Positions 35,898 through 43,701 of a stretch of DNA of 45,813 bases are shown here, in pieces. Below the pieces are notes generated by a model. It saw nothing but the letters and a program-made list of their open reading frames with translations. It was not told the origin of the DNA and did no database searches. The position numbers and the translations under genes were made by a program. The stretch is from Flavobacteriaceae bacterium S0862 (GTDB lineage: Bacteria; Bacteroidota; Bacteroidia; Flavobacteriales; Flavobacteriaceae): contig JALKAW010000011.1 of NCBI GenBank assembly GCA_023015825.1, forward strand, positions 1-45,813, written 5' to 3'. Within the stretch, counting starts at the first letter, position 1; each line of letters opens with the position of its first letter.

Positions 35898-36575
35898 ATG
35901 GAATCAAAATCGAATTCAAGAAGAAATTTTTTAAGCTCTGTTGCTTTAGGTGCTGCAGCTGGAGGTCTCTCAATGTTAGCAAATCCATTACACGCTTCTA
36001 CAATACCATTAGCTAAAAAAGAATTGCACGAAGCTGAAAAATGGATAGAAAAAATTAAAGGAACTCATAGAATTGTATATGATGGTTCTACACCTCATGA
36101 TGGCTTTCCTATTGCTTGGAATTGGGCTTTCTATTTAACAAATAATGAAACAGGCGTTCCTGATGAAGAAATTACGGCAATGACAGTGATACGTCATAGT
36201 GCCATTGCATTTGCTTTAAAGAGTAGTCTTTGGGAAAAATATAAATTGGGAGAGTTCTTTGGTATTAATGACAATTCTACTGGAAAGCCATCGTTAAGAA
36301 ACCCTATGTATGAACCACAGGAAGGTGATTTTCCACTACCTCCTATACAAGGGATAAAGGACTTACAAGCTCGAGGAGCAATGTTTTGTGTATGTAATTT
36401 AGCTTTAAATGTATATGCTGGCTTTATAGCTCCAGATGCAGGAGTGGATGCTGATGAGCTTTATAAAGAATTTGTTTCTGGGGTGTTGCCAGATATCCAA
36501 ATAGTACCTTCAGGTGTGTGGGCACTTGGACGAGCACAACAAAAAGGATGTGGATATATTTTTGCAGGTAACTAA
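35898..36575 (+). CDS. Tat-exported DsrE-like protein
   Basis: A 225-residue protein with a twin-arginine signal (NSRRNFLSS, then a hydrophobic stretch to about residue 30). The mature part has AMFCVCNLALNVYAG with Cys164 and Cys166, and it ends VPSGVWALGRAQQKGCGY, which resembles the C-terminal strand and helix of DsrE/F sulfur-carrier folds. The N-terminal 100 residues have no recognised match. Export through Tat implies that it folds, possibly with a bound cofactor, before secretion. It is followed at 12 bases by a clear DsrE protein. Confidence 0.6.
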   Translation: MESKSNSRRNFLSSVALGAAAGGLSMLANPLHASTIPLAKKELHEAEKWIEKIKGTHRIVYDGSTPHDGFPIAWNWAFYLTNNETGVPDEEITAMTVIRHSAIAFALKSSLWEKYKLGEFFGINDNSTGKPSLRNPMYEPQEGDFPLPPIQGIKDLQARGAMFCVCNLALNVYAGFIAPDAGVDADELYKEFVSGVLPDIQIVPSGVWALGRAQQKGCGYIFAGN

Positions 36576-36587
36576 AAAAACAGAGAA

Positions 36588-37001
36588 ATGAAAAAAATAG
36601 CAATATTAATTTTGTCATTATTTATGATGGCAAACTTAACAGCTCAAGAAAAGCCAGTAAAAATAGTATTTGATGTTACAAGCGCTAACGAAAAGGTTCA
36701 TGGTGCAGCAGTTAGACATGTAAAGGCCATGTCTAAAGCATACCCAGATTCAAAATTTGAAGTTGTAATGTACAGTGGAGCGATTAATATGGTTTTAACA
36801 AATAAATCATCAGTTGCTTATGATATGGAAGCTTTGACAAAAAATAAAAATGTGTCCTTTGTAGTTTGCGAAGGAACAATGAAACGTCATAAAATAGATA
36901 AATCTCAATTGATTTCAGGAGTAACTACAGTTCCTGATGGAATTTTAGAAATTGTTGAAAGACAAGCACAAGGCTGGGGTTATATAAAAGAAAGTCAATA
37001 A
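36588..37001 (+). CDS. Secreted DsrE family protein
   Basis: A 137-residue protein with a signal peptide (about residues 1-19). It matches the periplasmic DsrE-like group: VKIVFDVTSAN, FVVCEGTMKRHKI with Cys94 at the sulfur-carrier position, then VPDGILEIVERQAQGWGYIK. Members bind or pass sulfane sulfur. It is the last gene of the sulfur run and is followed by a strong hairpin terminator. Confidence 0.85.
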   Translation: MKKIAILILSLFMMANLTAQEKPVKIVFDVTSANEKVHGAAVRHVKAMSKAYPDSKFEVVMYSGAINMVLTNKSSVAYDMEALTKNKNVSFVVCEGTMKRHKIDKSQLISGVTTVPDGILEIVERQAQGWGYIKESQ

Positions 37002-37002
37002 T

Positions 37003-37034
37003 AAAAAGGCAACTTAATTTAAGTTGCCTTTTTT
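37003..37034. terminator. Bidirectional terminator between dsrE-like and kinase genes
   Basis: AAAAAGGCAACTT (37003-37015) pairs with AAGTTGCCTTTTT (37021-37033), 13 bp with A and T runs on both sides, so it can serve both converging genes. The stop codon of the kinase gene (37019-37021) lies inside it. Confidence 0.88.
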
Positions 37035-38077
37035 AGCTTATTACTTATTATTGTTTTAATATCTGTTTGCTTATCTAAAGCTAATCGAGCAAATTGAAAC
37101 AAGCTTTTGCATCTATCTAAGTTTTGTTCTGGATAGCTTACCTTGTAATAGATATTACCATTTAAATAATCGGTTAATGCTCTTAAACCATGTATAAAAG
37201 GCATTAAGACACAGCTTATAGATAAGTAATCTATCTCTATTTTACTTAGAAAAGAGCCATTACTACTAACACCATCAATAAATGCTTCAAAAAGCTGTAT
37301 GTTGAATTTAATTTTTGAAAGCTCTTGTTCATCTTCATTAGCCTCACTTACAATAGTTCTAACGGAATCTCCAAAATCATAATGAAAATAACCTTTCATA
37401 ATAGTGTCCAAATCTATAAGGCACAATCCTTTATCATTATTATCGAAAATGATATTATTTAGCTTCGTGTCGTTATGGCAAATACGTTTAGGCAAATTGG
37501 CATCGTAGAAATTTCCAAAATCGTTTAGATGTTTTTCGGCAAATGTTATTTCTGTGTTAGCAATTGATTTAAGCTTTGTTGATGTATTCTTTATAGCTTG
37601 TTTAAACTCAGTAATTCTAAAAGGAAGATTATTTAAATTTGGAAGCGTGACCTCATAATTATTGATATCTTCATCTTTTAGTAATTGGTGAAAACGATTT
37701 ATAATTCTTCCTGCCTCAAAAGCTATTTTTTTATTTGATGTGAAATTATAAGCTATACTTTTTGGAATAAAAGTCATTAGTCTCCAAAAACTATCACCAT
37801 ATTCAAAATAGTTTTTATCGGTTTTGGTTTTAAGTAAGCTTAATTCGGTATAATCAATTGCTTTAAGTTTCTTTAAAGCAGTTTCCATGTTTTTGTGAAG
37901 CCCAACTACATTTTTAAAAACATTAGTGTTTATGCGCTGTAAAATGTATTTGGGCTTAGTGTTTTCTTTAACTAGAAACGTATCGTTTATGTAACCTTGA
38001 TTTATAATCTTGAAGGTAACATTGGAAATATCAATGCTAAATTGGTTAATAACATGATTTAACGTATCAAGGTTCAT
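37019..38077 (-). CDS. Aminoglycoside phosphotransferase-fold kinase (NahK-like sugar 1-kinase)
   Basis: A 352-residue kinase of the APH/choline kinase fold. The N-terminal IINQGYINDTFLV and YILQRINTNVFKN resemble N-acetylhexosamine 1-kinase. The catalytic HNDTKLNNIIF and the Mg-binding LIDLDT motifs are intact. The neighbour upstream is a sugar nucleotidyltransferase (six-base gap), so a pair converting a free sugar to sugar 1-phosphate then to an NDP-sugar is likely. The substrate is not determined; AmgK-type MurNAc/GlcNAc kinase is an alternative. Confidence 0.75.
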   Translation of the reverse strand: MNLDTLNHVINQFSIDISNVTFKIINQGYINDTFLVKENTKPKYILQRINTNVFKNVVGLHKNMETALKKLKAIDYTELSLLKTKTDKNYFEYGDSFWRLMTFIPKSIAYNFTSNKKIAFEAGRIINRFHQLLKDEDINNYEVTLPNLNNLPFRITEFKQAIKNTSTKLKSIANTEITFAEKHLNDFGNFYDANLPKRICHNDTKLNNIIFDNNDKGLCLIDLDTIMKGYFHYDFGDSVRTIVSEANEDEQELSKIKFNIQLFEAFIDGVSSNGSFLSKIEIDYLSISCVLMPFIHGLRALTDYLNGNIYYKVSYPEQNLDRCKSLFQFARLALDKQTDIKTIISNKLKKAT

Positions 38078-38083
38078 AATGAT

Positions 38084-38971
38084 TTATTTCCAAAGTGGTG
38101 TTGGATATATCTTCTGGTCAGTTAATCGCTTTAATGTATTAACCGCTTCGGCTTTATCTTCATAATAAGTTACTCCAAACCATTCACTGTTAGTAGTAAT
38201 TACATTAATATCAATTAGTCCGCTTGCCATCATTTCTTGAGCTACAAATGGAATGTATATTTCACTTTTCTCTAGGTTTTCAGGTATTTGCAAGAAGTTA
38301 CTAAAATAGGTTTCTATATAATCAAAAATTGAGGTGTTACAAATCCAAAAATTCATAGAGACTATGGTGTCAGGATGTAAAGTATTACCTGATTCGGTAT
38401 CAATAATTTTACCATCAACAGCTTCAATTTTTGTATGCTCTTCAATAGATACTAGATGACCATCATCAACACTACAAACACCTCTTGAAACCGAACCATG
38501 CTCAGAAAGAGTATCTTTTAAATTATAACCAACTATTGCATAAGTTTTATTTGAGTTGTTATTTTTTATAAAATTGGAAGCGCCTTCAAATGCTTGTTTA
38601 CCATAATAGTCATCAGCATTGATGATTACAAAATCAGAATTCACCACATTTCTTGCAGACCATACTGCATGGGCTGTTCCCCAAGGTTTAGCTCTCTCGG
38701 TTGTATCAATAGTAAGACCTTTAGGTAAGTCATTTATATCTTGTACAACCACGTCAAGTTGGACGGCGTTTGGTAATTTTGGTGAGAGGTAATTTTCTAG
38801 AAATTCTTTGTTTTCAGCTCTAGTTACCAAAACAATATGAGTAAAACTGTACTTAATGGCATCGTAAATACTAAATTCTAATAAAAATTCTCCAGCTGGT
38901 CCTAAGTCATCAAACTGCTTTAACTTTCCGTAACGGCTCCCACTTCCAGCAGCCATAAGTAATAAGGTCAT
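38084..38971 (-). CDS. Sugar-phosphate nucleotidyltransferase
   Basis: A 295-residue protein with the NTP-transferase signature LLMAAGSGSRYGKLKQ at the N terminus, LVTRAENKEF, and VINADDYYG for Mg binding. It transfers a nucleotidyl group to a sugar 1-phosphate; which sugar and nucleotide are unknown. Its place directly upstream of the kinase (six bases) supports a salvage pair for NDP-sugars. Confidence 0.85.
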   Translation of the reverse strand: MTLLLMAAGSGSRYGKLKQFDDLGPAGEFLLEFSIYDAIKYSFTHIVLVTRAENKEFLENYLSPKLPNAVQLDVVVQDINDLPKGLTIDTTERAKPWGTAHAVWSARNVVNSDFVIINADDYYGKQAFEGASNFIKNNNSNKTYAIVGYNLKDTLSEHGSVSRGVCSVDDGHLVSIEEHTKIEAVDGKIIDTESGNTLHPDTIVSMNFWICNTSIFDYIETYFSNFLQIPENLEKSEIYIPFVAQEMMASGLIDINVITTNSEWFGVTYYEDKAEAVNTLKRLTDQKIYPTPLWK

Positions 38972-39062
38972 AAATTAAATTTTTTGTAAAAATATAGTTT
39001 TAAAAAGAAAATGGTAAGCAAAATAATTTAAATCTTACAATGAAAAAGAAATAAAAATGCTT

Positions 39063-39791
39063 TTATATTTGGTGATACACGTCATTAAAAGGGACTCTAA
39101 ATCTTGGTCCATAAATACCTTTATCATCTCGTTTTCCGCAACCAATTATCATATTTATTTCAGCACTCCAAGGTATTCCTAAAATACGTTTTACTCTTAG
39201 TGTGTCGCTACCTTCCATTGGACATGTGTCATAACCAATAGCAGCCATACTTATCATAAAATTTTCAGCAGCTAATCCAGCGCTTTTGTGAGCAACAATA
39301 CGCATATCGCTTAATCTTGCTTGTCTATAAATTGGACGAAACAATCCAATAACTTGAAATACCAAGTATTTAAGCACTCCAAAAATCCCTAAAAAATCGA
39401 AGTATGTTATTGGCATTATTTTTTGATAATAGTTTAATGCCATTTTTTTTCGTTTTTGTAATCTTTCTTCTAAATCGGGTTTATCAAAGGCTTTGTTTAA
39501 AAAATCAATATTTGCTTTACAACGTTTACGCCATAAATCTTTTCTCGCTACTATAACTACCATTTGTTGCGATGTTCTTGCGGCATTTTGATTAAAACAC
39601 GCATGAGCTAATTTTTTAATAACAACTTCATTTGTTACATGGTAAAATTCCCATAATTGTAAGTTGCTACTTGTTGGTGCCAATACTGCATTTTCAATAC
39701 ATTGTTTTACTTTATTGGTATCTATTGGCTCATCTTTATAAACCCTACATGAGCGTCTATATGCAATAGCTTCTGAAACAGTTTTTTCCAT
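39063..39791 (-). CDS. Nitroreductase family protein
   Basis: A 242-residue FMN-dependent oxidoreductase-type protein. The N terminus SEAIAYRRSCRVYKDEPI is the FMN phosphate-binding start, TSSNLQLWEFY a conserved turn, and the C-terminal GYDTCPMEGSDTLRVKRIL and MIIGCGKRDDKG complete the flavin pocket. A middle hydrophobic stretch (FDFLGIFGVLKYLVFQVIGL) is longer than in classical NfsB-type members. The substrate is unknown; it stands alone. Confidence 0.85.
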   Translation of the reverse strand: MEKTVSEAIAYRRSCRVYKDEPIDTNKVKQCIENAVLAPTSSNLQLWEFYHVTNEVVIKKLAHACFNQNAARTSQQMVVIVARKDLWRKRCKANIDFLNKAFDKPDLEERLQKRKKMALNYYQKIMPITYFDFLGIFGVLKYLVFQVIGLFRPIYRQARLSDMRIVAHKSAGLAAENFMISMAAIGYDTCPMEGSDTLRVKRILGIPWSAEINMIIGCGKRDDKGIYGPRFRVPFNDVYHQI

Positions 39792-40069
39792 TGGAAGAGA
39801 TTTTTGTAAAACTAATTAAAATATGATGGAATAAAGTTTATTACCAATAACATATCCTAAATTTAAAAGATATACAATAAATAACAATAAGTAATCAGCT
39901 ACATTAATTTTTTTGAGTGCAGTAGAATCATAGTTTGTAATAGAATACAATTGTTAGCTGAAATTATCCTAACAAATATCATAAAAAAAGACAAAAAAGC
40001 CCTGTATCTTTAAATGATAAAATCGCTTTAAATCAATGTACAAATTACCTAAACTAAAAAGATAATTAA

Positions 40070-41083
40070 ATGGGACATTCTAAACCGCAAAATCTAAAGT
40101 GGGCCATTGGTAAAACACCATTAATTGAGCTTAAATTCACATTAAGAGGTCAAAATAAGACAATATATGCAAAGTATGAAAGCATTAATCTAACAGGGAG
40201 TATTAAAGACAGGATGGCATATCATATCGTTTGCGAGTCCTATAAAAGAGGTGATTTAAAGGAAGGTGACGAAATTGTTGAAGCTACTAGTGGTAATACT
40301 GGAATTTCATTTTCAGCTATTGGTGCAGCTTTAGGGCATCCAGTAACCATATTTATGCCAAGCTGGATGAGTGAAGAGCGAAAAATGCTTATTAGAAGCT
40401 TTGGTGCAAAAATTAGATTGGTGTCTAAAGAAGAAAACGGATTTTTGGGAAGTATTGATTTGGCTGAAGAATATGCAAAGACAAAAGACAATATCTTTTT
40501 GCCTCATCAATTTAGCAATGAGTTTAATTGTCAGGCACACTATTTAACAACAGGTCCAGAAATAGCATCTCAATTAAAGTCTATAGAAAAAAAAATAAAT
40601 GCATTTATTGCTGGAGTTGGCACTGGAGGAACTGTTATGGGTACTGGGAAATACTTAAAAGAGCGTTTTCCTGAAGTTAAAATTCACCCATTAGAGCCTT
40701 CAAATTCACCTACATTATCAACAGGTTATAAAGTAGGAAGTCACAGAATTCAAGGAATATCGGATGAATTTATTCCAGAAATAGTAAAATTAGATGAGTT
40801 GGATGATGTTATTAAAGTAGATGATGGAGATGCAATTATCATGTCACAAAAATTATCAAGACTAGGTTTGGGAGTAGGAATATCTTCTGGAGCAAATTTT
40901 TTAGGAGCTGTAAAACTTCTTGAAGGTTTGGAAGAAGACGCTACAGTTGTTACCATTTTTTGCGATAGTAATAAAAAATACCTATCTACTGATTTGCTGC
41001 ATGACGAACCTATAAAAGATGGATTTATCTCCACTGATGTACAATTAAAATCATTTAAAATGATTCCTAACGTTATGAAATAA
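40070..41083 (+). CDS. PLP-dependent cysteine synthase family protein
   Basis: A 337-residue fold-type II PLP enzyme. The cofactor Lys is Lys46 in GSIKDRMA, with TSGNTGISF and [12 protein letters not shown] forming the phosphate-binding loops. The closest groups are O-acetylserine sulfhydrylase and cystathionine beta-synthase-type enzymes; no CBS regulatory domain follows. It probably makes cysteine or a related beta-substituted amino acid. A 278-base upstream gap has no clear promoter beyond TATCTTTA at 40005-40012. Confidence 0.85.
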   Translation: MGHSKPQNLKWAIGKTPLIELKFTLRGQNKTIYAKYESINLTGSIKDRMAYHIVCESYKRGDLKEGDEIVEATSGNTGISFSAIGAALGHPVTIFMPSWMSEERKMLIRSFGAKIRLVSKEENGFLGSIDLAEEYAKTKDNIFLPHQFSNEFNCQAHYLTTGPEIASQLKSIEKKINAFIAGVGTGGTVMGTGKYLKERFPEVKIHPLEPSNSPTLSTGYKVGSHRIQGISDEFIPEIVKLDELDDVIKVDDGDAIIMSQKLSRLGLGVGISSGANFLGAVKLLEGLEEDATVVTIFCDSNKKYLSTDLLHDEPIKDGFISTDVQLKSFKMIPNVMK

Positions 41084-41137
41084 AAGATATAAATTTCGTG
41101 AATTGTTTTTTTGAAAAAACTTTAATTGAAATTAATA

Positions 41138-41185
41138 AAAAACAAACCTCAACTATTTACAATTAAATAGTTGAGGTTTGTTTTT
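41138..41185 (+). terminator. Strong Rho-independent terminator
   Basis: A 21-bp perfect stem (41138-41158 with 41165-41185) with a 6-nt loop and U run after the cysteine-synthase-family gene. It marks the end of core sequence before accessory DNA. Confidence 0.9.
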
Positions 41186-41371
41186 GTGGAGTCTACGGTA
41201 CAAAAGTCGAACTTTTTTGATGATGATTTATTAGTATTAAATAAATTAAACCCTACTGAACCCTAATAGATGCAACAGAACCAATAATCGTTTAAATATT
41301 AATTGATATTTTAATATAAAAGTAATTCACACTAGATAAAATATAAAAGGAGTATAAGTAAAATTAAAAAC
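41186..41371. other. Non-coding stretch at the start of the accessory region
   Basis: About 190 bases with no credible gene. It includes a 6-bp palindrome (AAAAGT CGA ACTTTT, near 41201-41216). I see no tRNA, integrase remnant or other recognisable element. Confidence 0.6.
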
Positions 41372-41407
41372 AAAGCAATTAATTATACACGGTGTTGGCG
41401 GTAGTTT
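41372..41407 (+). repeat. Partial cassette-boundary element E0
   Basis: AAGCAATTAATTATACACGG then TGTTGGC, ending in TTGGCGGTAGTTT. It shares the AAGCAATTAATT..ATAC..GGTGTTrGC pattern with the right end of the element at 43558-43701, but the palindromic left part is missing. It marks the left boundary of the tetR-lactonase-AhpD block. Confidence 0.6.
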
Positions 41408-41419
41408 TTTTATTTAAAG

Positions 41420-41449
41420 TTTGGAATTATGTTTTTTTTAATATATTTG
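41420..41449 (+). promoter_or_regulatory. tetR promoter
   Basis: TTTG at 41420-41423 and TATATTTG at 41442-41449, 18 bases apart. It excludes an in-frame ATG at 41429 as the start and supports the ATG at 41483. Confidence 0.72.
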
Positions 41450-41475
41450 TACCGAAAGAACCAAAATAGTACATA
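41450..41475. promoter_or_regulatory. Candidate TetR operator 1
   Basis: A 26-base sequence starting TACCGAAAGAACC and ending ATAGTACATA; 21 of 26 bases match the site at 42073-42098. It begins right after the -7 element, so bound repressor would block tetR transcription. Confidence 0.55.
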
Positions 41476-41482
41476 TATATTT

Positions 41483-42052
41483 ATGAATGTTAGAACAAGA
41501 ATATTAAAAATTGCAAAGAAAAAATTTTTAAAAAATGGCTTCTATAAAGTTTCAATGGATAGTCTTGTTAAAGAACTAAGGACGAGTAAAAGTAGTCTCT
41601 ATAATCATTTTTCTTCTAAAGATGAACTTGTAAAAGCCGTTATTGATCAATTAAATATTGATATTAATTCTGCTTTAGATGAAATAGTAAATAATGATAA
41701 ATTAAGTTTTAAAGGAAAGTTAATTGAAGTATCTGAATTTACTAAAAATCTTCTAAGTAATGTAAGTGAAGAGTTTTTGAAAGATTTAGAGATTAACACT
41801 CCTGACATTTGGGACTATTATCAGCAAACAAGAATTGAAAGAATCAACAACTATTATAGAAAACTATTTGTAAATGGTGTTGAAGAAGGCATTATAAGAG
41901 ATGACATTAATATTAATGTTGTTCTTACCGTATATATGAATTTGATGGAATTGCCTTTAAAAACGCAATATCAAGAATTTTTAGGCCTCAATAATCAAAA
42001 TATTTATGAGTTAACCACCGATATATTTTTAAATGGAATAATAAAGGAATAA
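41483..42052 (+). CDS. TetR/AcrR family transcriptional regulator
   Basis: A 189-residue repressor. The N-terminal DNA-binding helix-turn-helix reads TRILKIAKKKFLKNGF, then KVSMDSLVKELRTSKSSLYNHF (residues 4-46). The C-terminal ligand domain is predicted helical with no recognised ligand. I start at ATG 41483 because the promoter lies between it and the upstream ATG at 41429. Two matching candidate operators before tetR and before the next gene suggest that it represses itself and the metallo-hydrolase gene. Confidence 0.88.
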   Translation: MNVRTRILKIAKKKFLKNGFYKVSMDSLVKELRTSKSSLYNHFSSKDELVKAVIDQLNIDINSALDEIVNNDKLSFKGKLIEVSEFTKNLLSNVSEEFLKDLEINTPDIWDYYQQTRIERINNYYRKLFVNGVEEGIIRDDININVVLTVYMNLMELPLKTQYQEFLGLNNQNIYELTTDIFLNGIIKE

Positions 42053-42072
42053 AAAAATTTTAACCATAATGA

Positions 42073-42098
42073 TACTAAAAAAACCATTATAGTACATA
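42073..42098. promoter_or_regulatory. Candidate TetR operator 2
   Basis: A 26-base site starting TACTAAAAAAACC and ending ATAGTACATA, 21/26 identical to operator 1, 12 bases before the lactonase-like gene. TACTA and TAGTA form its inverted half-sites. Confidence 0.55.
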
Positions 42099-42110
42099 AA
42101 AACCACAAAT

Positions 42111-42965
42111 ATGAATATTCATAGAATTGAAACAGGAAGAGTTAGGATTAAAGAGAATCAAATTAAAAGGACAAAGGGAATTATTCCACCAATGCTTAAT
42201 ATATTATTTGGAAAAAAATGGGCAGAATGGGTGCCTATTTATGCATGGGTAATTGATCATAAAGAAGGCGTCATTGTAGTTGACACAGGTGAAACGCATA
42301 AAACGAGTATTAGGGGCTATCTTCCTAAATGGCATCCTTATTACGCATTTGCAGTAGATTTTGATGTTAAACCAGAGGATGAGATTGGTCCTCAGTTACT
42401 AAAAATGGGAATCAACCCGGATAAAGATGTTGAAAAAGTAATAATGACACATATGCATACAGATCATGCTGGAGGATTGCATCATTTTCCAAATTCAGAA
42501 ATATTAATTGATAAAAATGAGTTTAAGAATGCCTCAGGATTAAAAGGGTTATTAGCTGGTTATTTACCTCATAGATGGCCAAAGTGGCTCAAACCTACTT
42601 TAATAGATTTACCAAACGATCGTTATTTTACATTTAACAGGAGTATGCCAATAACTAAAGATGGAAAAGTAATGATTGTCGCTACCCCAGGTCATGTAGC
42701 AAATCATATATCTGTAATCGCAGAAGTAGATGGGGTGCATTATTTTTTAGCAGGAGACACATCTTATACACAAGAAAATTTGTTAAATGAAATTCCAGAT
42801 GGCATTGGAACCATTGAAAGTGTGAATACACTTAAAAATATACTCTCCTTTTCGAAATTTAACCCGACAATTTATTTACCATCTCACGATCCATTGGTTC
42901 CAAAAAGAATGACTAACAAAGAGGTTATTCCATTTATAGAAAAAATTAAACTTTCAAAGAATTAA
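42111..42965 (+). CDS. Metallo-beta-lactamase fold hydrolase (N-acyl homoserine lactonase-like)
   Basis: A 284-residue cytoplasmic metallo-hydrolase. The zinc motif HMHTDH occupies residues 114-119, and later His in ATPGHVANH and Asp in FLAGDTSY follow at the usual spacing. The VIVVDTGETH and KLGILPEDI-like segments match the AiiA/AttM group, so a lactonase acting on acyl lactones is a good guess but not shown. It lies 58 bases after tetR with the second candidate operator between them. Confidence 0.82.
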   Translation: MNIHRIETGRVRIKENQIKRTKGIIPPMLNILFGKKWAEWVPIYAWVIDHKEGVIVVDTGETHKTSIRGYLPKWHPYYAFAVDFDVKPEDEIGPQLLKMGINPDKDVEKVIMTHMHTDHAGGLHHFPNSEILIDKNEFKNASGLKGLLAGYLPHRWPKWLKPTLIDLPNDRYFTFNRSMPITKDGKVMIVATPGHVANHISVIAEVDGVHYFLAGDTSYTQENLLNEIPDGIGTIESVNTLKNILSFSKFNPTIYLPSHDPLVPKRMTNKEVIPFIEKIKLSKN

Positions 42966-43016
42966 TGTAAAAGCATAGAAGATCAAAAATAATTATTAAC
43001 TATAAAAACAAATATT

Positions 43017-43487
43017 ATGGAACGAATTTCGTATCGAGATATTCCAAAAGGAATGTTCGAAAATTTAATGACAACTGAAGACTACATAAATAGCTCTTCA
43101 TTAGAAACACATTTGCTCGAATTAATCAGATTAAGAGTAGCGCAAAAAAATGGCTGTGCCTATTGTGTAAATATGCATCACAAGGAGCTTAAACATCTTG
43201 GAGAAACTGATTTAAGACTGTCATCCTTATGTGTCTGGAAAGAGACACCATATTTTACCGAAAAAGAAATGGCAGTTCTCAGCTTAACAGATGTGCTTAC
43301 TAAATTAAGTAGAGACCCATTACCAGAAATAGTTTTTGATGAATTGATTCCTCATTTTAACAAAGAGGAAATTTGTTATCTAACCTTAGCTATTTCTCAA
43401 ATCAATACATGGACTAGATTAATGAAGACATTCAAATTTACTCCGGGAAATTATCAGGTCAAGAATTGGCATAGTCATAAAATGTAG
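43017..43487 (+). CDS. Carboxymuconolactone decarboxylase family (AhpD-like) protein
   Basis: A 156-residue all-helical protein with NGCAYCVNMHHKEL, i.e. Cys47-x-x-Cys50 and His54, the AhpD-type peroxidase motif. The family includes alkyl hydroperoxidase D and related enzymes. It is downstream of the lactonase-like gene by 51 bases, probably the same transcript, and ends with a terminator hairpin. Confidence 0.86.
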   Translation: MERISYRDIPKGMFENLMTTEDYINSSSLETHLLELIRLRVAQKNGCAYCVNMHHKELKHLGETDLRLSSLCVWKETPYFTEKEMAVLSLTDVLTKLSRDPLPEIVFDELIPHFNKEEICYLTLAISQINTWTRLMKTFKFTPGNYQVKNWHSHKM

Positions 43488-43490
43488 ATT

Positions 43491-43532
43491 AGTAATAGCG
43501 GTCTAAATTTATCAAACTGCTATTACTTTTTG
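43491..43532 (+). terminator. Terminator after the AhpD-like gene
   Basis: AGTAATAGC (43491-43499) pairs with GCTATTACT (43519-43527), extended by three more pairs (one G-U), followed by a T run. Confidence 0.72.
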
Positions 43533-43557
43533 AAAACTATTTCTTTTACGAAGTCAG

Positions 43558-43701
43558 AAATTACTGCCAATGTCGTTGTGTATGTTTAGTTCGTGGTTAA
43601 GTAACTAATTTAGCAAATAAATCACAGATAGAAAGTCCTCGTGGACTTTCGTAAATTAGCTAATACAAGCAATTAATTTTATACGGTGTTAGCACTTATT
43701 T
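43558..43701. repeat. Cassette-boundary palindrome E1
   Basis: Starts at AAATTACTGCCAA (43558-43570), nearly complementary to TTGGCGGTAGTTT at 41395-41407. Inside is an 8-bp hairpin GAAAGTCC/GGACTTTC (43631-43650, TCGT loop) nested in CTAATTTA/TAAATTAG (43605-43612/43652-43659). It ends TATACGGTGTTAGC and GTTAGCACTTATTT (43688-43701). The organisation recalls integron attC sites. Confidence 0.65.

Noticed and set aside
41186-41230. tRNA-like 3' end (GTTCGA-type sequence on the minus strand) near the accessory boundary
   Set aside because: No acceptor stem, anticodon arm or D arm could be matched, and the apparent T loop is the wrong size, so it is not called a tRNA or an attachment site.
41429-41482. 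Longer TetR start at 41429
   Set aside because: The full promoter match ends at 41449, so the upstream ATG would not be transcribed; the 18 extra residues also do not fit the family.
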